This document shows, in pieces, positions 5,929-13,825 of a DNA stretch of 36,093 nt. Source of the DNA: a virus; the IMG/VR virus record IMGVR_UViG_3300043420_001884, positions 1 to 36,093 of that record, one strand, 5' to 3'. The stretch's first letter is position 1. Each line of letters opens with the position of its first letter. The notes under the pieces are model-generated. The model made no database searches, was not told the origin of the DNA, and worked only from the letters and a program-made list of their open reading frames with translations. A program made the position numbers and the translations under genes.

Positions 5929-8364
5929 TTAGAAAGTTCCAATAATTTCTTCAAAGTTAACGCCAGTTTTAGTAGCGATAAAGGTCAATCCAATAAAGTT
6001 AATAGATCTTGTTGGCTTGATATAAATGTCAGCAATAAACTCATTGTTATCAATAACTGCTGGAGTATTGTTTCTTTCGTCACAAACTACCAGGAAGTCA
6101 AAGATTCCTCTCTTAGCTTTTACATCACGAAGGAAAGGTTCAACAGTATTAATAAAGTTTTGTCTTGTCAATGTGTCATTGAATTCAAAGAGAACGTCCT
6201 TAGCACTACGTTCAATGGCTCTTTCAAGATAGATAAACAGTCTTCTAACATTAATTCTATCGAATGCAGAAGCTTTGGCATAACCAGTTTTGTCTCCAAA
6301 TAGCACTACACCGGCACCTGGAGAGAAAATAATTGAATTAACTCTGTTTTGATATAGTCTATCTCTTTGCAATCTTCCTGGATTATATGGCAATTTAACT
6401 GCATTTAGAATTGCACCTCTTGCAGTTCCTGCTGGTGAGTACCATGGGAATTGATTAATATCAGTTCTTGCACAGAGACCAGCAATATCTCCATTTAATG
6501 GAACATATCTAAATGTATTATTAAATCTATCAAACATGTATTTGTAACCACTATCAAATACTGCATATGTTGTAGATGCAACTGATGCATAGAAACTAAC
6601 TATGTTATCAGTAATTGTTTCAGAATCTCTAATATTTGCTCCAGTTTGGGATGAGGTATCTGCGATTGCAGCACCTCTATATGGTGAAATAAATGCTACA
6701 GCATCTTTTCTCAGTTCAGCAATTGAGATTAATTTATTTGCAAGTGATTGTGCATCTTCTTTTGGATAAGCTGCGGATCCCATCAATAGAAAATCTATTT
6801 GTATTTCATCATTTTCAAATGAATCGTATCCAGAAGCAATGTCGCCAACATTTACCTTAAGTGCTCCAGGTTCAGTAATATCTGATTTTCCATCATAATT
6901 TTTGCCACCTGATAAAATATATGTTCTAGAACCTATTGCACCAAATGGAATTCCATCTGCATCTTGATCCCAATCAATATCAGTTTCTTTTTCGTAAGCT
7001 TCACCAAATCCTGTAGTAACAATTCCTCTCGGTCCAGAAAGTCCAAAAATATACTTTGAATTTGTAGTCAAATATTGTCTCCAATAGGATGGACTTCCTA
7101 CTGAAAATACAGCTTTAGTTGCTTTTGAAAGGCCAATATGCTTTTCAATAATAGAACCTGCATTGCCAGTAATGGCACCAGTTCCATCAATAACTAATAA
7201 GTGGAATTCATCAAATCTTCCCCCTCTATCTGCAGCCCATTCTGTAGTTCCTGGTCTGTAAGTAATTCCGTCCCATCCAATACTTACTGACGTTGTAATT
7301 GCAACAGTCTGCTGCTCAAACCAATCGAATTTAGTTTGAACATCCGTGGTAGCAACTGAAACACCAGAATTATTGATAATAGTTATTGGTGATGTGGTTT
7401 CAAATTCATAAGTTCCATTTTCTTCATAATCAACATTTGTTTCTACTCCATTTGAATTAACATAACTTAGAACTTTTACTGCAATATTGTCAGTTCCAAC
7501 TTCAGTAATAATACCTTTTAAATAACCATTCAATGCCGAAGTACTTCCCGCTCCTGCAGAGATTTTTCCAACCATACTCTGAGTAACTCCATATCCTACA
7601 AGAATTGGATCTGAAGTATTTTCAGTAACTGTTTGGCCAAAATTAAATATACCATTTACAGTTGAGGTTTGTATATTTGCATTTGAAATTTGAATATATC
7701 CTACAAAAATATTTGTTACTGTTGTTCCTGATGGAAGTACGTTTATTGTTGTAGTCTTAACTTCTTGTCCAATTTCAATTCCTAGTGTTGAAATTCCTAT
7801 AGTTGATGCCGATCCAACTATAGTACCAGAAACTGGGCCTGTTGCAATATTGAATACATCTTCTTGTGTTAGTGTAGTAATTCCACTTAGTACTTGATCT
7901 GCAAAAGAGTCAATAATTGCAACTCTAATACCATTTGACCAGGAGCCTGGGTTCTGTGCTGATACAAAAGTAGTTCCTAATGTATTAAGATCATAACCAA
8001 GTTCATTATAGTGATCTAAGCTCTTGATTTTTACACCATCAGTAACACCACCACTAGTACCACCAACTGAAACATGGGAATTTTTTAGGCTTGCATCATC
8101 TGCACGAACAATTCGTAAATTTCCTCCATATGAAAGATATGATGATGCTGTTAACCAATGCTCATAATGATTGTCTACACCATAAGGCTCACCAAAAATA
8201 TTTAAAAGATCGTTCTCCGTATCAATTAAAGTTTGAACTTCTACTGGCCCCTTTGCAAAAGGTGCTACCATTGCACCAGTAATTGCTTCTGTTGGTCTTA
8301 CAGCCCCAGTAGTTAAATCAACCTCTCTTACTAAAATTCCAGGAGATGCTAAATTAAGTGGCAT
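5929..8364 (-). CDS. 18: Contractile tail sheath protein gp18
   Basis: This 811-aa protein is the sheath subunit that contracts and drives the tube through the envelope. The N-terminus, LASPGILVREVDLTTG and VAPFAKGPVEVQTLI, and the C-terminus, NTVEPFLRDVKAKRGIFDFL and VCDERNNTPAVIDNNEF, are typical sheath ends. The latter form the inner core domain that packs on the tube. It is about 150 residues longer than T4 gp18 (659 aa). The extra length appears to lie around residues 165-300, a Gly/Thr/Ile-rich beta region with INVLPSGTTVTNIFVGYIQ, likely an exposed surface domain. The Shine-Dalgarno AGGAGA is good, and a perfect late octamer lies 36 nt upstream. Confidence 0.96.
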   Translation of the reverse strand: MPLNLASPGILVREVDLTTGAVRPTEAITGAMVAPFAKGPVEVQTLIDTENDLLNIFGEPYGVDNHYEHWLTASSYLSYGGNLRIVRADDASLKNSHVSVGGTSGGVTDGVKIKSLDHYNELGYDLNTLGTTFVSAQNPGSWSNGIRVAIIDSFADQVLSGITTLTQEDVFNIATGPVSGTIVGSASTIGISTLGIEIGQEVKTTTINVLPSGTTVTNIFVGYIQISNANIQTSTVNGIFNFGQTVTENTSDPILVGYGVTQSMVGKISAGAGSTSALNGYLKGIITEVGTDNIAVKVLSYVNSNGVETNVDYEENGTYEFETTSPITIINNSGVSVATTDVQTKFDWFEQQTVAITTSVSIGWDGITYRPGTTEWAADRGGRFDEFHLLVIDGTGAITGNAGSIIEKHIGLSKATKAVFSVGSPSYWRQYLTTNSKYIFGLSGPRGIVTTGFGEAYEKETDIDWDQDADGIPFGAIGSRTYILSGGKNYDGKSDITEPGALKVNVGDIASGYDSFENDEIQIDFLLMGSAAYPKEDAQSLANKLISIAELRKDAVAFISPYRGAAIADTSSQTGANIRDSETITDNIVSFYASVASTTYAVFDSGYKYMFDRFNNTFRYVPLNGDIAGLCARTDINQFPWYSPAGTARGAILNAVKLPYNPGRLQRDRLYQNRVNSIIFSPGAGVVLFGDKTGYAKASAFDRINVRRLFIYLERAIERSAKDVLFEFNDTLTRQNFINTVEPFLRDVKAKRGIFDFLVVCDERNNTPAVIDNNEFIADIYIKPTRSINFIGLTFIATKTGVNFEEIIGTF

Positions 8365-8399
8365 CTTTTTTTCTCCTACAAATCCAGAATATCTAAAAA

Positions 8400-8407
8400 T
8401 ATTTATA
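8400..8407 (-). promoter_or_regulatory. Late promoter of gene 18 (TATAAATA)
   Basis: This is a perfect late octamer on the minus strand in the 54-nt gap between the gene 17 stop (8419) and the gene 18 ATG (8364). It is 36 nt from the ATG and has a good AGGAGA ribosome-binding site downstream. It fits a dedicated transcript for the abundant sheath and tube proteins. Confidence 0.75.
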
Positions 8408-8418
8408 AATTATGACCT

Positions 8419-10119
8419 TTACAAATAGTCCCACATAAAACTCCTATCACCATATTCATCAACATTCCAAATTTCCAATGTCTCTTGCTTATTGTTTTCA
8501 TTAGCAATTAGCCATCTATCGCCGTTATAATTATCTACTACAACACTTTCATCCAATCCATCGTCAATAAAACCAAAAGGTGCCATATCCTGTTCAATTT
8601 GATTTTTTTGCTCATCATAAATCCGTTTACGAACATCATTATCCGTCATTTCCTTGAAGTAAGGTTGTGCTACCAACCAGGAAAAAATGACTAAGCACAT
8701 CGCCAAATCATCATTGCAGCCTTCTTCTGCTTCAAATGAATTGTGCTTTTGAATAAAAGTAGTAAGTTCACTAATAATATCATAATCGTTAATTACCAAT
8801 TTATCGTCCTCAATTAATGTTTTTAAGTTGGAGCATCCAAGTTTTTTAACCGCTGAAGTCATTCTGACACCGAGTTGCGATTTCTTCCCACTAAATCCAG
8901 AACCAACAAGTTGTCCTGCCCTACCCCTCATAGAACACATAAGTACATTGTCATATTCCAAATCAAAATGCAATATATTTGCTACTTGATCTCCAATATC
9001 ATTAACCTCAATTAATACCCAAGCATGGTTGTAAACTTTTGCAATTTGATCTATAATGCTTGGGAATAGCATTGGCTTTATTTCATTATTTTTATATTTT
9101 GCAACCTGCCTATACGGGAAATTTGTAATATCAAAAACAATAAAAGTTGAATAATCATTGCCAATACCTCTGGCAACATCAACGGTCACCATGTAATTAT
9201 GGTCTTTAATTGGATTAACATAAACATCTAATCCCTTGTCTCTTCTAAGTGGGTCTTCATAAACTAAAGTTTTTAGTTTAGTAACACTAATAAGTGTATC
9301 AAGAGAACCTAAAAATTCACATTCAAACTCAACTTTAAATTGCTGCTCTGAGGTATTGGCAATGGTTTGTGCCTTCCATTTTTCATCTCTTCCAGGAACT
9401 TCAGACCAATGAACATCAGTCGTAACATATTCATTTCTATCTCTTTCTGCATCGTGCCACATTCGATAGAAATGATTCATACCGTGTGGGGTAGAAACTA
9501 TAATAACTTTAGTCGATTTACCTGAAGTGATTGTTGGATATACTGATGCAAAGAATGAGTCTGCAATATGATTTGGTACGAAAGCAAATTCGTCCAAGAA
9601 AATAATATTGAATGACATTCCTCGGACGGCAGATGCTGATGTAGATGCTGCAAGAATCTTTGAACCATTTTCAAGTTCAATAGAACCTTTGTTCCAAGAA
9701 ATAACTCCTTGTTGCATCCATTTTGGTAGATTTTCATATGCAGTTGCCAATCTACCTAGAAGTTCTCTAGCAGTTGCCGCCTTATTTGCTAGAATACCAA
9801 TATTTACACTATCATTAAAAATTAGATAGTATAAAAGATAAGCTATTACAGTTGTAGACTTTCCAGTCTGTCTGGGCATCTTGCAGATATTGAATCTGTA
9901 TCTATGAAAATTATTAATTAATTTTTCTTGGAAATCATATGGTTTGAATTGAACTAATCCTTCATCAAGAGAAACAATTTTTACATAATTATTTGCAAGG
10001 TAAATAGGGTCTTCTTTACATCTTAAGAACTCAAGAATTTGTTCTTCAGTAAATTCAATAGTGGTATTTATTTTTTTTAAATTTGGATTGCCTAAGTATA
10101 CATTAGCATCTGCAGCCAT
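8419..10119 (-). CDS. 17: Terminase large subunit gp17
   Basis: This 566-aa DNA-packaging motor has an N-terminal ATPase and a C-terminal nuclease that cuts concatemers at headfuls. The Walker A motif is PRQTGKST (82-89). Walker B is IIFLDEF (172-178) with catalytic Glu177, and the coupling motif is STPHG (209-213). The RNase-H-like nuclease acidic triad is visible as Asp314 in MVTVDVARG, Glu371 in LIEVND and Asp471 in CNDDLAM, parallel to T4 Asp401, Glu458 and Asp542. The start has a GGAGA ribosome-binding site. Unlike T4, where gene 16 abuts gene 17, four other genes separate the two subunits here. Confidence 0.97.
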   Translation of the reverse strand: MAADANVYLGNPNLKKINTTIEFTEEQILEFLRCKEDPIYLANNYVKIVSLDEGLVQFKPYDFQEKLINNFHRYRFNICKMPRQTGKSTTVIAYLLYYLIFNDSVNIGILANKAATARELLGRLATAYENLPKWMQQGVISWNKGSIELENGSKILAASTSASAVRGMSFNIIFLDEFAFVPNHIADSFFASVYPTITSGKSTKVIIVSTPHGMNHFYRMWHDAERDRNEYVTTDVHWSEVPGRDEKWKAQTIANTSEQQFKVEFECEFLGSLDTLISVTKLKTLVYEDPLRRDKGLDVYVNPIKDHNYMVTVDVARGIGNDYSTFIVFDITNFPYRQVAKYKNNEIKPMLFPSIIDQIAKVYNHAWVLIEVNDIGDQVANILHFDLEYDNVLMCSMRGRAGQLVGSGFSGKKSQLGVRMTSAVKKLGCSNLKTLIEDDKLVINDYDIISELTTFIQKHNSFEAEEGCNDDLAMCLVIFSWLVAQPYFKEMTDNDVRKRIYDEQKNQIEQDMAPFGFIDDGLDESVVVDNYNGDRWLIANENNKQETLEIWNVDEYGDRSFMWDYL

Positions 10120-10134
10120 TATAAATCTCCAATA

Positions 10135-10392
10135 TTATAGTATCACTGGATTATTATTTTTATCATACCTTTGATAAGTGCCGATACCAATAGGACTGTT
10201 ATTTTTATCGTGTCTTACATATGATGAAACAATTCCTGGACTGTTATTCATATCATGTCTCACATAGTCAACATTAAAATCTTCATAATAAATTGAAGAC
10301 CATCCTTCAGTTCCAGTAAAAACACCTACAGTAGTAAACCCTGGTTGAGAAACTACTGGATTATTATTCTTGTCGTGTCTAATGTAAACCAT
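10135..10392 (-). CDS. 85-aa protein with four RHDKNNNP-type repeats
   Basis: I do not recognise this family. The protein is built from four copies of a 10-residue unit, Y-x-R-[HY]-D-[KM]-N-N-[NS]-P, at residues 3-12, 43-52, 58-67 and 73-82. The last three are spaced by exactly 15 residues. Between copies 1 and 2 is a non-repetitive, aromatic-rich insert including TGTEGWSSIYYEDF. It has no signal peptide or membrane segment. It ends 15 nt before gene 17 and follows the 244-aa gene, so it is probably co-transcribed with late head and packaging genes. No clear Shine-Dalgarno is seen. It could be a small decoration or fibre element; that is a guess. Confidence 0.75.
   Translation of the reverse strand: MVYIRHDKNNNPVVSQPGFTTVGVFTGTEGWSSIYYEDFNVDYVRHDMNNSPGIVSSYVRHDKNNSPIGIGTYQRYDKNNNPVIL
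10174..10386. repeat. Degenerate tandem 45-bp repeats in the 85-aa gene
   Basis: The DNA encoding the YxRHDxNN(N/S)P units recurs with a 45-bp period over the three promoter-distal copies, plus one copy at the 5' end of the gene. On the plus strand the recurrent core resembles GGACTGTTATTTTTATCGTG. Copies differ at several bases, so this is an older or selected repeat rather than a fresh duplication. The coordinates are approximate and do not reach the fourth, most distal unit near 10145. Confidence 0.6.
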
Positions 10393-10419
10393 ATGAATAC
10401 TTAGTAATACTATTATATA

Positions 10420-11154
10420 TTAAGATAACTCATTATCTATTAATAAAATATCAAAAGCTGCTGTGTATCTTCCATTATTGGTTCTTGTAGCAACTCTCAC
10501 ATCAATATCAGATTTTTCTGGTATTTCAATAGGGAATGTGAACTTATAACTATACTGACCACCAACTCCAGCAACTTCAAATGAATGTCCGATTCTGAAT
10601 GCTAATTGACCAAAATATCTCACAAACATATTCCCTGTTCCATCAGCAGATGCTTGAGCAGTACATACACCCTGATAAAGGTATCCAGTCTTACCAGCAG
10701 GAATAGTATAAATTGCCATAAGAGTCTGACCTTTGGTGGCAGTAATCCTCAATACATCCGTTCCATTTTTAGTAAAATTCACATCACCAACATTATTGTC
10801 TCCTGATGAAATATATGCCCTGTATACACGACGAAATTGTGTAGTTCCTGCTACTGTTTGTGTACTTGATAGCGTAAAAGTATCTGATGCTGGATTAAAA
10901 TCGTTATCCAAACCAAGAACTGTTACAACTTTTCCAGCATCAGATACATTGGCAATTGAAGCAGTGATTATGCCAGAAGTAGTCCAAACACTCCAAGGAT
11001 ATAATGTATCATTTTTATCCCAAATAGTTCCAGTGGTATTTTGAGACATCGCTGGTACAGCACCAAACTTGTGAATAATTGATGCTCCACGAACTTTTCC
11101 TCTGGAAACATTTAAATCAAATTGTTCATCCCAAATATAACTTTTAAAAGGCAT
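10420..11154 (-). CDS. Beta-rich 244-aa virion-associated protein of unknown function
   Basis: I recall similar proteins of unknown function in T4-like cyanophages, with the start SYIWDEQFDLNVSRGKVRGA followed by IHKFGAVPAMS, but assign no function. The sequence alternates short beta-like strands with Gly/Thr turns. Recognisable segments are GTIWDKNDTLYPW (about 43-55), TTQFRRVYRAYISSGDNNVG, TATKGQTLMAIYTIPAGKTGYLY and a C-terminal FPIEIPEKSDIDVRV. There is no signal peptide or membrane segment. A soluble beta-sandwich or jelly-roll virion component is plausible, for example a capsid decoration or an internal head protein. The gene lies 3 nt after the 105-aa gene, so the two are probably translated from the same message. 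Confidence 0.85.
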   Translation of the reverse strand: MPFKSYIWDEQFDLNVSRGKVRGASIIHKFGAVPAMSQNTTGTIWDKNDTLYPWSVWTTSGIITASIANVSDAGKVVTVLGLDNDFNPASDTFTLSSTQTVAGTTQFRRVYRAYISSGDNNVGDVNFTKNGTDVLRITATKGQTLMAIYTIPAGKTGYLYQGVCTAQASADGTGNMFVRYFGQLAFRIGHSFEVAGVGGQYSYKFTFPIEIPEKSDIDVRVATRTNNGRYTAAFDILLIDNELS

Positions 11155-11157
11155 AAT

Positions 11158-11475
11158 TTAAATCCACTCTAATTTTGCGGGATGATATCTTTTTGAGTTT
11201 GAAATGTTTAAATTTGATTTTGGTGTTGCTGGATATATGTTATGTACGATTGCACCCGGATATTCCCCTTGCAATTGCTCTGCAAGACCTTGTTTTGAAG
11301 GAATTCCTTCAGAAACTAATTCCAGTCTATAAATGCTACCCATCCAAGTTATATCTGCAACATAACTCTCACCAACTTGTTGTTGTGTTGGTTCAGAACT
11401 GTTGATATAAAGATTTCCGTTGAAATCACCTTGTATATTTACCGCTTCTGATAGGAACTGTTTAAAGGATTTCAT
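11158..11475 (-). CDS. Small protein with capsid-targeting-like N-terminus
   Basis: I start this at the ATG at 11475 (105 aa) rather than the GTG at 11487, because the protein then begins MKSFKQFLSEA. T4 internal head proteins begin with a 10-residue capsid-targeting sequence, MKTYQEFIAE, which gp21 removes by cutting after the Glu and before Ala. The first 11 residues here match that pattern in length, charge and cleavage residues (FLSE|A). The rest is a compact alpha/beta domain with SYVADITWMGSIYRLELVSE and LAEQLQGEYPGAIVHNIYP. The inferred role is a protein packaged in the head; its activity is unknown. The start lies 5 nt after the preceding gene's stop codon. Confidence 0.82.
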   Translation of the reverse strand: MKSFKQFLSEAVNIQGDFNGNLYINSSEPTQQQVGESYVADITWMGSIYRLELVSEGIPSKQGLAEQLQGEYPGAIVHNIYPATPKSNLNISNSKRYHPAKLEWI

Positions 11476-11480
11476 TCTAA

Positions 11481-12563
11481 TCACCACTTAACTTCGTTGG
11501 CCCAGTATGCTGGGAACATTTTACCCTTAGCAATATTCTCAGCATGTCTTTCTTTAAATCCATTTCTTCTATTTGCATCTGCTTCAGATTCTCCTTCTTT
11601 TTTAGGAGAACCCTTCACACCAACCTGCCCGAAACGAATAATCTTTTCCTCCCCACCTTCACACGCTTTAACAACATGAGACTTTCCTTGCTCACCAGAA
11701 CCATGTGCTTGTGCTTTAGGGGAGTTGCATTTCATTGAGGACTTATCAATCGCTTCTTGCATGAATTGTCCAAAAGTTTTAAAATCATAATGTGCCAGAT
11801 CAGTTTTGTTTTTTCTTTTTACCAATGGCAATTTTGGTCCAGTTTTGTTTAAAAATGTTTCTTTTTCATATGGATTTGTGGTTTCTTTTCCTTTATTGTA
11901 TATTTTTTGAATTTTCTGCACATTTTTATGTCCGGGTCCAATATCAAAACTAATACCTTCATTATGCATTTCACCACTGTCAGCGTAGTCTGCTGCAGTG
12001 TCGATATAATCTGCTGCCCTTGTAATCTTTGATTGTACCCAAGCGGGAAGATTACCTTCCCCCTTGACTTTTCCTTTTAGTCTCTTTGCTGCAGAAATAA
12101 TTTTTGAAATTTCTGCCCTTGCCATTGAGTGCTCATGATCCCTTTCTTCCTTCATAGCACGTAGTCTCCTTCTTTCCTCATCTTGGCGTGCAATCTGGGC
12201 GTCAATTAATTTTTTTGCTTGTTCTTTAGTCTTTTTAGAAGAAACCCATCTATCATCGGCATTTGGCTTAGGTCTACGCCTTCTCTTATGTGGCAAAAGT
12301 AAAAATATTTCATCAATTGAAGATTCTTCATCAACACAATTTGGAACTTCTTTTCCACCCTCCATTTTAGTAGATGGGTTTCCAATTTTTTTGTTTTTCC
12401 AACACTTACTAGCACCTACGTTTTTTCTTGCTTGCGTAAGTCCTTCTCCAATATCTAAAGTTTCTGGATATCCTTTTTCTCCTGGACGGGAAGCTCTTTC
12501 TCCACGTCTTCTTTTTGCATGAATATTATCCCACAAACCTTTTTTCTTTCCCTCAGTAATCAT
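11481..12563 (-). CDS. Modular basic protein, possible packaged internal protein
   Basis: This protein is about 360 aa; residue numbers here count from the alternative GTG at 12572. I prefer the ATG at 12563, though neither start has a clear ribosome-binding site. Four segments are visible. Residues 9-40 hold KKGLWDNIHAKRRRGER and RPGEKGYPETL. Residues 54-83 hold CWKNKKIGNPSTKMEGGKEVPNCV with two Cys. Residues 96-170 are a very basic, charged helix. Residues 174-200 hold NLPAWVQSKITRAADYIDTA. The C-terminal domain (279-363) has SMKCNSPK, KACEGGEEKIIRFGQVGVKG and KMFPAYWANEVKW. These pieces recur separately in marine T4-like phage proteins as I remember them. Just before the C-terminal domain, FKTFGQFMQEA (264-274) resembles a capsid-targeting sequence. 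The strong positive charge suggests DNA contact; the function is unknown. Confidence 0.82.
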   Translation of the reverse strand: MITEGKKKGLWDNIHAKRRRGERASRPGEKGYPETLDIGEGLTQARKNVGASKCWKNKKIGNPSTKMEGGKEVPNCVDEESSIDEIFLLLPHKRRRRPKPNADDRWVSSKKTKEQAKKLIDAQIARQDEERRRLRAMKEERDHEHSMARAEISKIISAAKRLKGKVKGEGNLPAWVQSKITRAADYIDTAADYADSGEMHNEGISFDIGPGHKNVQKIQKIYNKGKETTNPYEKETFLNKTGPKLPLVKRKNKTDLAHYDFKTFGQFMQEAIDKSSMKCNSPKAQAHGSGEQGKSHVVKACEGGEEKIIRFGQVGVKGSPKKEGESEADANRRNGFKERHAENIAKGKMFPAYWANEVKW

Positions 12564-12586
12564 CTTCGCCACAGTCGAAACTACTT

Positions 12587-13018
12587 TTACTCTTTATTAT
12601 TTAGAAAATTTGTTTTAAGATTTTTAAGAAGTTCTGATGTTGATCCAATAAAAACTGCATTATTTGTGACAGAATTTGGTCCTTTTTGAGTTCTATCTTC
12701 ATCAAGGTCTTTCATTTTCTTTTGAAGATCTACTAGTTTATCTGTAACGTCACCAATATTTTTAATTAACTGTCCAGCAACTTCATATGCCCTAGGGCTA
12801 TCACCTTCTCCAGCAAGTTCTAAAATGCCATTGACTGCTTCTTGACCCTTTTCAATAAGAGAATATAAATTTGCTCTTGTATACTCATAATCTTTTTTTA
12901 TATCAATTTCAATTTGTGTTGATTCAATTTTTTTTATTTCTGTTTGTGAAGATTCTATTTCAACAATAGAAGATTCTATGTTTAGGGCTTTATCGATAGG
13001 ATCATAATTTTTTGTCAT
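12587..13018 (-). CDS. 16: Terminase small subunit gp16
   Basis: This 143-aa protein regulates the packaging motor and recognises DNA before gp17 takes over. The pattern matches T4 gp16: a helical centre with GDSPRAYEVAGQLIKNIGDV (T4 has DSPRHMEVFATLM), then LQKKMKDL, and a C-terminus NNAVFIGSTSELLKNLK (T4 has NATVFMGSPTELMDEI). The N-terminal 45 residues carry repeated I-E-S-x-Q-x-E-I units and probably form a helix of low complexity. Gene 15 ends 6 nt upstream. T4 gp16 is 164 aa, so the length fits. Confidence 0.9.
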   Translation of the reverse strand: MTKNYDPIDKALNIESSIVEIESSQTEIKKIESTQIEIDIKKDYEYTRANLYSLIEKGQEAVNGILELAGEGDSPRAYEVAGQLIKNIGDVTDKLVDLQKKMKDLDEDRTQKGPNSVTNNAVFIGSTSELLKNLKTNFLNNKE

Positions 13019-13024
13019 AATTTA

Positions 13025-13825
13025 TTATATATCTTTTTGTTGTGTTGGACTGTATGATCTTCCATCAAATAGAAGTTCTAAAGATTCATTAAACCCATAA
13101 TCATCATCTGGATTTGCATCAATTGGATCTGGTGTGACTGTATATCGCAATTCCCTTCTAGCTATTGATGTATCAGTTGTATTATATACATCAACTTGGG
13201 CTTTACGGATAATTGAATCTGTAGAATCTTCTAGAGGACCGAATAGGTATGTTTTTGCAGTAAAATTAAATGTATATAGTAAAGATCTTCTGGTAGAAAA
13301 ATCACCTTCATAATCATCTTGAAAATCTATTGAGTCTAATACAATAGGAACATCTCTTTTTTCACCAATAGAATCAATTAGATCAATTGTAATATTGAAT
13401 GAAGGTTGAAAATTTGGAAGTATTTGCTCTACTATTTGCAAAGCATCATCATTCAATTTTGAAAGAACTGTCAATTGGAACCCAATATTATATGGAACCG
13501 GCAAATAAACTTTACTAATACTTCCATTAGTCCCAACTGCCTTAAATGTTTGAGTTATTGATGCTTTTCTAGAACCATCGTATTTTATGGATGTCATTTC
13601 AAATGACATTCTTGGTAGTGTTATAGCAACTGGCTGACGAAGCTCTTCCTGCTGCTGCAACTTTGCTAAGAACTTCTGTATTGGGCCATATGCTATTGGA
13701 ACTTTAATATCAGAAATATAATTATCTTCACTATTTTTGTGTTTGATGTGAATATCATTAAATAATGTACCGAACCCAAAAATAGTTTTTCTTATTATTT
13801 GATGATAATAATATTTTCCTAGCAT
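13025..13825 (-). CDS. 15: Tail sheath stabiliser and tail terminator gp15
   Basis: This 266-aa protein (T4 gp15 is 272 aa) forms the hexameric ring that caps the tail and docks it to the neck. The match to T4 is good. The N-terminus MLGKYYYHQIIRKTIFGFG reads like T4 MFGYFYNSSFRRYATLMGD. VPIAYGPIQKFLAKL parallels T4 VPITYASKEHFMMKL. DDALQIVEQILPNFQPSFN nearly repeats T4 DDMFQIVEQILPYFQPHFN. Its ATG overlaps the gene 14 stop in a TAATG junction, so translation is probably coupled. Confidence 0.95.
   Translation of the reverse strand: MLGKYYYHQIIRKTIFGFGTLFNDIHIKHKNSEDNYISDIKVPIAYGPIQKFLAKLQQQEELRQPVAITLPRMSFEMTSIKYDGSRKASITQTFKAVGTNGSISKVYLPVPYNIGFQLTVLSKLNDDALQIVEQILPNFQPSFNITIDLIDSIGEKRDVPIVLDSIDFQDDYEGDFSTRRSLLYTFNFTAKTYLFGPLEDSTDSIIRKAQVDVYNTTDTSIARRELRYTVTPDPIDANPDDDYGFNESLELLFDGRSYSPTQQKDI

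Noticed and set aside
5857-6303. A plus-strand open frame of 148 codons across the gene 18/19 junction
   Set aside because: It is antisense to the conserved C-terminus of the sheath protein and the start of the tube gene; no promoter or ribosome-binding site is evident.
10174-10386. The regular repeats in the 85-aa gene as a CRISPR array
   Set aside because: Repeats are imperfect, in-frame and coding with a 45-bp period. There are no constant repeat units with unique spacers and no cas genes.
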